Shown here in pieces: positions 32,636 through 37,046 of a stretch of 37,046 nt of DNA (positions within the stretch are counted from its first letter, which is position 1; each line of letters opens with the position of its first letter). Made by a program: the position numbers and the translations under genes. The notes under the pieces are model-generated. The model worked only from the letters and a program-made list of their open reading frames with translations. It had not been told where the DNA came from and did not search any database. The stretch covers positions 1-37,046 of the forward strand of contig RQYR01000029.1 in assembly GCA_003859965.1 (NCBI GenBank). Reading direction: 5' to 3'. This DNA is from Comamonadaceae bacterium OH2545_COT-014 (GTDB lineage: Bacteria > Pseudomonadota > Gammaproteobacteria > Burkholderiales > Burkholderiaceae_C).

Positions 32636-33416
32636 CCTCCAGCCAGCCCGGCTTGCGCTTTTGCAGGAAGGACTGCACGCCTTCCTTGCCCTCATCGCTG
32701 GCGCGGATGTCGGCAATGCCTTCCACCGTGCGGTCGATGAGCAGGCGGGTGATGTCGCGCTCGGCCACGTCCTGCACCAGCTTCTTGCATTCCTTGACGG
32801 CGTTGGGGCTGGCGCTGATGAGCGCGCCCACCAGCTCGGCCACCTTGGCGTCGAGCTGCTCGGCGCTCACCACTTCGTGCACGAAGCCGATGCGCAGCGC
32901 TTCCTGCGCGCTGAAGCGCTCAGCCGTCAAGAAATAGCGGTGCGCCGCGCGCGCGCCCATGGCGCGGATGACGTAGGGGCTGATGGTGGCCGGGATCAGG
33001 CCCAGCTTGACTTCGCTCAGGCAGTAGCCCGCCGTGTCCACGCTCACCGCCATGTCGCAGGCGGCCACCAGGCCCATGCCGCCGGCGTACACGTCGCCCT
33101 GCACGCGGGCGATCGTCGGCTTGGGGCATTCGTAGATGGCGCGCAGCATGAAGGCGAGCTTGCCCGCGTCTTCCAGGTTTTCCTCGCGCGTGTAGTCGGC
33201 CATGCGGCGCATCCAGTTCAAATCGGCCCCGGCGCAAAAGGCCTTGCCCTCGGCCATGAGGACGATGGCGCGCACTTCCGGCGCCTCGCCCAGCTGCACG
33301 AAGGCTTGCGAAAGCTCGGCAATCACTTCGTCGTTGAAGGCGTTGCGCACCTCGGGGCGCGAGAGGACGACGGTGGCAACGTGGCCGGTGGTGGCGATGC
33401 GGATGGCTTGGGTCAT
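32625..33416 (-). CDS. liuC: Methylglutaconyl-CoA hydratase-like enoyl-CoA hydratase
   Basis: Crotonase-family enzyme, 263 residues from the ATG at 33416. In leucine breakdown LiuC hydrates 3-methylglutaconyl-CoA, the product of methylcrotonyl-CoA carboxylase after isomerisation in the pathway, to HMG-CoA. Hallmarks are LSRPEVRNAFNDEVIAEL, the oxyanion-hole segment EGKAFCAGADLNWMRRMADY, and TIARVQGDVYAGGMGLVAACD. LSEVKLGLIPATISPYVI and RYFLTAERFSAQEAL follow. The DLNWMRRMA and LIPATISPYVI forms are typical of LiuC. mccB and mccA lie on the same strand within a few kilobases, supporting this over generic fatty-acid hydration. A TTG/GTG upstream in frame would add nine residues. Confidence 0.92.
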   Translation of the reverse strand: MTQAIRIATTGHVATVVLSRPEVRNAFNDEVIAELSQAFVQLGEAPEVRAIVLMAEGKAFCAGADLNWMRRMADYTREENLEDAGKLAFMLRAIYECPKPTIARVQGDVYAGGMGLVAACDMAVSVDTAGYCLSEVKLGLIPATISPYVIRAMGARAAHRYFLTAERFSAQEALRIGFVHEVVSAEQLDAKVAELVGALISASPNAVKECKKLVQDVAERDITRLLIDRTVEGIADIRASDEGKEGVQSFLQKRKPGWLEGQA

Positions 33417-33447
33417 GGCAGGTGGCGGTGTGGGTGATGGCAAACAA

Positions 33448-33945
33448 TCAGTCGGGCTGGGGCGCGTCGCCTTCCGGCAAAGGCCAGACGGGCTCGCAGC
33501 GCACCTCGGTTTTCACCGACTGGGCGATGAAGCATTCTTCATGGGCCGCGTGGTGCAGGGCCAGCAGTTCCTCTCGGCTGGGCTGGCGGCCCGCAAAGCG
33601 CACGGCGGGCGCCAGGGTGACCACGCTCACCCAGAGCTTGCCCTGGGCGTTTTTCTCCATCACGCCGCTGGCGCGGTCTTCATAACGCTGCACGGCAAAG
33701 CCCTGGCGCGCGGCGATGGAGAGAAACCACAGCATGTGGCAGGAGGCGAGCGAGGCGACGAAGGCCTCTTCCGGGTCCACCGCCTGCGCGTCCGACCAGG
33801 GCAGGGGCACGACGTGCGGCGAGGACGAGGCTGAGATGTCCTGCCCGCCGTCAAAGCGCCAGAGGTGACGGCGGCTGTAGCGGCCCTTGGCAAAGTCTTC
33901 CTGCGGGCCGAGTTGCCAGGTGACGGTGGCGGTGTGGGTGCTCAT
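33448..33945 (-). CDS. OsmC/Ohr-family protein
   Basis: 165 residues with the OsmC-fold peroxidase pattern. The first reactive Cys is in AFVASLASCHMLWFLSIA and the second in HHAAHEECFIAQSVKTEV, spaced as in OsmC/YhfA-type proteins that reduce organic hydroperoxides. The stretches VTWQLGPQEDFAKGRYSRRH and EKNAQGKLWVSVVTLAPAVRF fit the subgroup common in betaproteobacteria. Its ATG overlaps the DinB-fold gene's stop by 4 bp, and liuC starts 31 bases after its own stop. The likely role is thiol-based peroxide detoxification (family knowledge); its place among leucine genes is unexplained. Confidence 0.88.
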   Translation of the reverse strand: MSTHTATVTWQLGPQEDFAKGRYSRRHLWRFDGGQDISASSSPHVVPLPWSDAQAVDPEEAFVASLASCHMLWFLSIAARQGFAVQRYEDRASGVMEKNAQGKLWVSVVTLAPAVRFAGRQPSREELLALHHAAHEECFIAQSVKTEVRCEPVWPLPEGDAPQPD

Positions 33946-34451
33946 GCTTGGCTTTCCTGTTGCAGCATGGGCGCCAGGTCCTGCGATGGGCAGGACAGGC
34001 CCAGTTGCGTGAGCGCGGCGCTGATCTGGCCGCGATGGTGCGTGCTGTGGTTGAACACATGGGCCAGCGTGAGGGCGAAAGGCAGCGTCACATCCTCGCC
34101 CCGGGTGTTGGTGTAGCGCAGCGTGCCTTCAAAGCGCGCGGCGGGCCAGCTTTCGATCAGCGGCTGCCAGCGCGCCGCGCCTTCGAGCAGGCGCGCGGCC
34201 AGACGGGCACGGTCGGGCTCGGCCTCTTCATCCAGCGCGTGCCGGGGCGACACGCCTTCGGCAAAGCGGCGCTGCCACAGCAAATGTTCGCCCACCAGCA
34301 GGTGGTTGAGCGTGCCGTGGATGCTCCTGAAAAACAGGCCCATGTCGCGCCCGTACGCCTCTTCAGGCACGGCGGCCACGGCATCGAGCAGGCGGCGAGT
34401 GGCCCATGCGTTGTAGCGGGCCAGGGTGGCGAAGTAGGTGTGCCAGTGCAT
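33942..34451 (-). CDS. DinB/YfiT-fold metalloprotein
   Basis: 169 residues of the DinB four-helix family. The probable metal ligands are a His in SIHGTLNHLLVGEHLLW and the pair in AHVFNHSTHHRGQI, which is the family's most conserved stretch. NAWATRRLLDAVAAVP is the typical first helix. Members include bacillithiol- or mycothiol-dependent transferases, but most betaproteobacterial ones are uncharacterised, so no substrate is offered. It starts 9 bases after the small membrane protein gene and overlaps the OsmC gene by 4 bp, consistent with one transcript. Confidence 0.88.
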   Translation of the reverse strand: MHWHTYFATLARYNAWATRRLLDAVAAVPEEAYGRDMGLFFRSIHGTLNHLLVGEHLLWQRRFAEGVSPRHALDEEAEPDRARLAARLLEGAARWQPLIESWPAARFEGTLRYTNTRGEDVTLPFALTLAHVFNHSTHHRGQISAALTQLGLSCPSQDLAPMLQQESQA

Positions 34452-34460
34452 GCGCGTGCC

Positions 34461-34928
34461 TCAGAAGTCGAAGTTGCCGTCGTGCCGGGACGGATCCCAG
34501 GTGAAGTCGAAATGCTTTTTCGCCAGGCTGGCTTGCAGCCTGTCAAAAAACTGCTGCATGGGCGTGAAACCCACACCCTTGGGCAACGGGCGGCCCTGCT
34601 GCTTGGCGTAGTGGTATGCGTCCACCTTCTTCACCCACTCCCGGATGGCCTGCGCCTGATCGGGCACGCACAGCACGGCGGTCGTCAGCAGGCGGCGCGC
34701 GGCGCGCTGGCGGGTTTCATGCCCGTCGGGCCGGAAAGAGCACAACACGTATTCGTCAATCTCTTGCAGCAGTTGCCAGGCCAGCTCTTTCTGGTGCTTG
34801 TCGTTCTGGATCTCCCACGAGGCGCGCGTCTGCGCCGCCGCCGCCTTGACCGCGACGACATAGGCAATGGCGCCGCCGATCAGGCTGCCAATGACCGAGC
34901 CCCAAAAGCCCCATGCCGCATCGCTCAT
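34461..34928 (-). CDS. Small membrane-anchored protein of unknown function
   Basis: 155 residues, family not recognised. One N-terminal membrane helix is preceded by a short acidic leader (SDAAWGFWGSVIGSLIGGAI, then AYVVAVKAAAA). This glycine-rich helix recalls small membrane-tethered effectors or scaffolds. The rest is cytosolic by the positive-inside rule, and helical: QTRASWEIQNDKHQKELAWQ, then LLQEIDEYVLCSF, QRAARRLLTTAVLCV, and a C-terminal Asp/Phe-rich end (HFDFTWDPSRHDGNFDF). The ATG overlaps the acetyltransferase stop (ATGA), and the DinB gene follows after 9 bases. A longer upstream reading frame is only the shadow of the acetyltransferase gene. Confidence 0.75.
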   Translation of the reverse strand: MSDAAWGFWGSVIGSLIGGAIAYVVAVKAAAAQTRASWEIQNDKHQKELAWQLLQEIDEYVLCSFRPDGHETRQRAARRLLTTAVLCVPDQAQAIREWVKKVDAYHYAKQQGRPLPKGVGFTPMQQFFDRLQASLAKKHFDFTWDPSRHDGNFDF

Positions 34929-35485
34929 GTCTTCAGCTCCTTGCACATCAGCACCGAGGCATAGGTCTTGCCGCTCCATTGCACGCGGCCCGCGTCGCGG
35001 TAGCCCCGGCGCTGGTAGCGCACGCGCAGGGCGGCGGCGGGCTCGGCCGTGTCCAGCGCCACCTGGGCAAAGCCTTGCTGGCGCGCCCAGTCCTCGGCCG
35101 CGTCGCACAGGCGCGCGCCCAGACCCTGGCCGCGCAGCGCCGGGTGCACGGCCAGTTGCGCCAGGATGGCGGTGTCTGCACGGGTGTAGAGCGGCGGGGC
35201 GCTGTCTTGCGCCTGCACGTAATGCGCGCCCGCCGCCTTGGGCGGGCTGATGCACACGCTGCCCACCAGCGCGCCAGTGGGCAGATCGCCCTGGGCCCGC
35301 AGCAGCTCGGCCACAAAGCACTGGCCCTGCGCGATGCGCTCGCGCGTGGTCTGCACGCTTTGCGTGGCGGCGGTGTAGTTCCAGCCCTGCGCGGCCAGCG
35401 TGGCATAGGCCGCGTGCAGCAGCGCGGTGAGTTGCTGCACGCTGTCGGCGGTGCTCAAAGGACGAATACGGGTGGTGTCAGTCAT
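34925..35485 (-). CDS. GNAT-family N-acetyltransferase
   Basis: 186 residues with the GNAT fold. Motif A, the acetyl-CoA pyrophosphate-binding loop, reads LAVHPALRGQGLGARLCDAA, followed by motif B (GFAQVALDTAEPAAALRVRY) and RRGYRDAGRVQW. The N-terminal part (IRPLSTADSVQQLTALLHAA) is typical. The acceptor is unknown. The ATG at 35485 lies two bases after the ATPase stop, so the two are likely translated together. A TTG at 35491 would add two residues and overlap the stop. It overlaps the next gene by 4 bp. Confidence 0.88.
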   Translation of the reverse strand: MTDTTRIRPLSTADSVQQLTALLHAAYATLAAQGWNYTAATQSVQTTRERIAQGQCFVAELLRAQGDLPTGALVGSVCISPPKAAGAHYVQAQDSAPPLYTRADTAILAQLAVHPALRGQGLGARLCDAAEDWARQQGFAQVALDTAEPAAALRVRYQRRGYRDAGRVQWSGKTYASVLMCKELKT

Positions 35486-35487
35486 GT

Positions 35488-36666
35488 TCAAGGTTTCTCC
35501 CCTGCATCAAGAACGGGCTTGCCCGCCCGAAGCGCCTGTGTGAGGGCCTTGCGCTGGCGCCAGATGCCGCGCACGTAGGGGTCGGAGATGATGAAGCGGC
35601 CGTGGCCGATGCGGGCGATCAGGTTGGCGGCCACCAGCCCGTCCACCGTGGTTTGCACCTGTTTGACTTCCACCGGCAATCCCTGGGCGGCCGTGTAGTC
35701 GGCCAGCGCGGCCTGACCGTAGAGCTCGCGCGTGCCGTCTTCCGGCCCGTCGGCGATGCGGGCGAAGACCAGCTCGCCCAGCTCACCGCCGATTTCGCCG
35801 GCGCGGGCAAATTCCATGTCCGCAGCGGCATAGGCCAGGGTGGCGCAGATGAGGTCGAACTCGGCATCGCTGCCTTGCGGCGCGGCCTGGAACTGGCCGA
35901 GCGCCCGCTCCAGCTCTTCCGGGCGGTGGCCCAGGGTCTGAAAGCCGCGCCAGGCGGCCTCCAGCGAGGGCAGGCGCACGCCGTCCGCAGCCAGTTGGTC
36001 GAGCTTCCAGGCCACGTAGTCTTGCGGCAGTGGCTCGAAGGGCGCAGTCACCGCACCCTTGAAGGGGTGCGAGGGCTTGGTGGCCATGTCGTTCATGAGC
36101 GAACGGTGCGAGCCCGTGCCGATGAAGAGGAAGTGGCCCTTGGCCTCGGGGTCCCCATTGACCGCATCGCGCGCGGCCTTGAGGGCAGCCATCAGCGCAT
36201 GGCCCGCCGGGCCGGCGGCCTGCTGCACTTCGTCCACGATCAGCACCACGTCGGTCCGGGCTTTTTGCACCAGCTCGTGCATGGCTTGCGCCAGGGTGAC
36301 GCCGCCGGGCTGGCCCAGGGTGTCGAGCTGAAAGTTGAATGTGAGCCCTGCCGCGCCCAGCCCCATGCCCTTGAGGCGTTTGAGCAGGCCAGAGCCCGGC
36401 GTTTGCAGCTCGCGCAACTGCGCGCGCACCGCCTCCAGCACCAGATCCAGCGGCGCGCGGTTCACATTGGCCCACAGGTCCACGTAAATGACGATGGCAC
36501 CGCGCTGGCGCAGCTCTGGCACCAGCTCGTTGCGCAGGAAAGTGCTTTTGCCCACGCGCCGGATGTTGGACAGGAACACGCCCGAGCGCACGCTGGTGTG
36601 CAGGCCCGAGGGACTGAGCAACTGATCGGCCAACGCCTTGGCGTAGTCAGGACGGGGGAAGAGCAT
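35488..36666 (-). CDS. AAA-type ATPase with C-terminal winged helix
   Basis: 392 residues of the archaeal-ATPase/AAA-like group (COG1672 type). The P-loop reads NIRRVGKST with K40, so the first Gly of GxxxxGKS is Asn. Walker B is VVLIVDEVQQA with D145/E146, and a sensor-1-like strand is FLFIGTGSHRSLM. The region 305-380 (ALADYTAAQGLPVEVKQVQT, then TVDGLVAANLIARIGHGRFII) looks like a winged helix that could bind DNA. Members of this group act as regulators, mobile-element factors or defence NTPases; which applies here is unknown. It is the first gene of the block between mccB and liuC, and an AT-rich array of GGTAAT sites lies directly upstream. Confidence 0.82.
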   Translation of the reverse strand: MLFPRPDYAKALADQLLSPSGLHTSVRSGVFLSNIRRVGKSTFLRNELVPELRQRGAIVIYVDLWANVNRAPLDLVLEAVRAQLRELQTPGSGLLKRLKGMGLGAAGLTFNFQLDTLGQPGGVTLAQAMHELVQKARTDVVLIVDEVQQAAGPAGHALMAALKAARDAVNGDPEAKGHFLFIGTGSHRSLMNDMATKPSHPFKGAVTAPFEPLPQDYVAWKLDQLAADGVRLPSLEAAWRGFQTLGHRPEELERALGQFQAAPQGSDAEFDLICATLAYAAADMEFARAGEIGGELGELVFARIADGPEDGTRELYGQAALADYTAAQGLPVEVKQVQTTVDGLVAANLIARIGHGRFIISDPYVRGIWRQRKALTQALRAGKPVLDAGEKP

Positions 36667-36671
36667 GGCGA

Positions 36672-36727
36672 ATTACCGAAATTACTGATTCAGGGTAATT
36701 TTCTATGGTTTGGTAATTTTGGGTAAT
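36672..36727 (-). promoter_or_regulatory. AT-rich GGTAAT array upstream of the ATPase gene
   Basis: Five GGTAAT-like hexamers lie within 56 bases. Two are in one orientation (36672-36677 and the AGTAAT variant at 36681-36686). Three are in the other (36694-36699, 36712-36717, 36722-36727). Spacings of about 9, 18 and 10 bases put most on one DNA face. The stretch is far more A+T-rich than its surroundings and begins five bases before the ATPase start. An autoregulatory operator is inferred. From 36728 to 36904 I see nothing else. Confidence 0.6.
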
Positions 36728-36904
36728 CACTGAGGCTGAACACGCCCATGACGCAATGGCCTCGGCACCGCTGGCGCGGGACCTGCAATGAGCATGGCCT
36801 GCGGCCATGGATGAAATCCAGCCAAGGCGCGCAGAGCACGCCCTTCATGCCTCATCTACGCCGCACCAGCGGCGAAGTCTTCTCAGTCATGGACAAGCCC
36901 CACC

Positions 36905-37046
36905 TCACATGCGGAACACGCCGAACTTCACCTCCGGCACGGGCGCGTTCTGCGCGGCCGACAGGCCCAGGGCCAGCACGCGGCGGGTGTCGATGGGGTC
37001 GATCACGCCGTCGTCCCACAGGCGGGCGCTGGCGTAGTAGGGGTGG
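36905..37046 (-). CDS. mccB: 3-Methylcrotonyl-CoA carboxylase beta subunit, 3' end
   Basis: The last 46 codons of a carboxyltransferase subunit (LiuB), running off the right edge. The translation ends [20 protein letters not shown], then [16 protein letters not shown] and VKFGVFRM. This is the characteristic C-terminus of acyl-CoA carboxyltransferases of the methylcrotonyl type, including the [13 protein letters not shown] segment and the terminal FGVFRM. It supplies the carboxyl-transfer half of the enzyme whose biotin subunit is encoded at 28.2-30.2 kb. The 238 bases to the ATPase start contain the GGTAAT array. Confidence 0.9.
   Translation of the reverse strand, partial: HPYYASARLWDDGVIDPIDTRRVLALGLSAAQNAPVPEVKFGVFRM

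Noticed and set aside
34929-35321. N-terminal extension of the small membrane protein gene
   Set aside because: The added residues are read in a shadow frame of the GNAT gene, and the ATG at 34928 gives a clean membrane helix and a 4-bp overlap.
1-37046. CRISPR arrays, tRNA or rRNA genes, insertion sequences, prophage
   Set aside because: No regularly spaced repeats, cloverleaf-like segments, transposase motifs or phage structural genes were seen.

Overview
The window looks like chromosome of a high-GC betaproteobacterium of the Burkholderiales, most likely Comamonadaceae (Acidovorax/Alicycliphilus/Ottowia-like). The reasons are the G+C-rich third codon positions, two Bug/TctC-type periplasmic receptors, an IPTL-CTERM tail, a complete leucine-type (liu) carboxylase neighbourhood, and a short dispersed intergenic repeat with core TCAAAAA-n-ATAGC like those common in that family. 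I saw no tRNA, rRNA, CRISPR array, insertion sequence or prophage. Most of the window is core chromosome. The accessory-looking parts are the insert inside the liu operon (about 33.4-36.7 kb) and the photoreceptor/regulator pair near 27 kb.

Layout, left half. 1-0.2 kb: the C-terminus of an IPTL-CTERM surface protein and its terminator. 0.4-4.3 kb: a methionine ABC importer, metN-metI-metQ-metQ, with metQ tandemly duplicated. 4.5-7.05 kb: transaldolase and phosphoglucose isomerase. 7.1-9.4 kb (minus strand): lgt and malonyl-CoA decarboxylase. 9.8-13.9 kb: mfd and a short MscS-like channel. 14.1-18.4 kb: bamD (minus) facing away from rluD, then scpB-rluB. 18.7 kb: gcvH alone behind an unusual hairpin/tandem-repeat leader. 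19.3-20.7 kb (minus): nfeD-like and qmcA-like SPFH genes. 21.0-23.3 kb: two divergent Bug receptors.

Right half. 23.4-24.9 kb: thyA-folA. 24.9-26.4 kb (minus): glmU. 26.7-28.0 kb: a Crp/Fnr regulator divergent from a one-domain BLUF blue-light sensor. 28.2-37.0 kb: a run of minus-strand genes. In transcription order these are mccB (3' end only), an AAA-type ATPase, a GNAT acetyltransferase, a small membrane protein, a DinB-fold protein, an OsmC-like protein, liuC, a lipoprotein, a DUF4126 membrane protein, a CYTH-HAD fusion, and mccA. mccB, mccA and liuC together carry out the carboxylation of 3-methylcrotonyl-CoA and hydration of 3-methylglutaconyl-CoA in leucine breakdown. The other genes lie between them and are tightly packed, often with 4-bp ATGA overlaps.

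The items most worth a second look are the CYTH-HAD two-domain enzyme, the ATPase-led gene block with an AT-rich array of GGTAAT sites at its head, the BLUF/Crp-Fnr divergent pair, the hairpin in front of gcvH, and a 100-bp near-identical tract between the two metQ copies that suggests gene conversion. All functional calls come from reading translated sequence and recalled family motifs. No database search was run.
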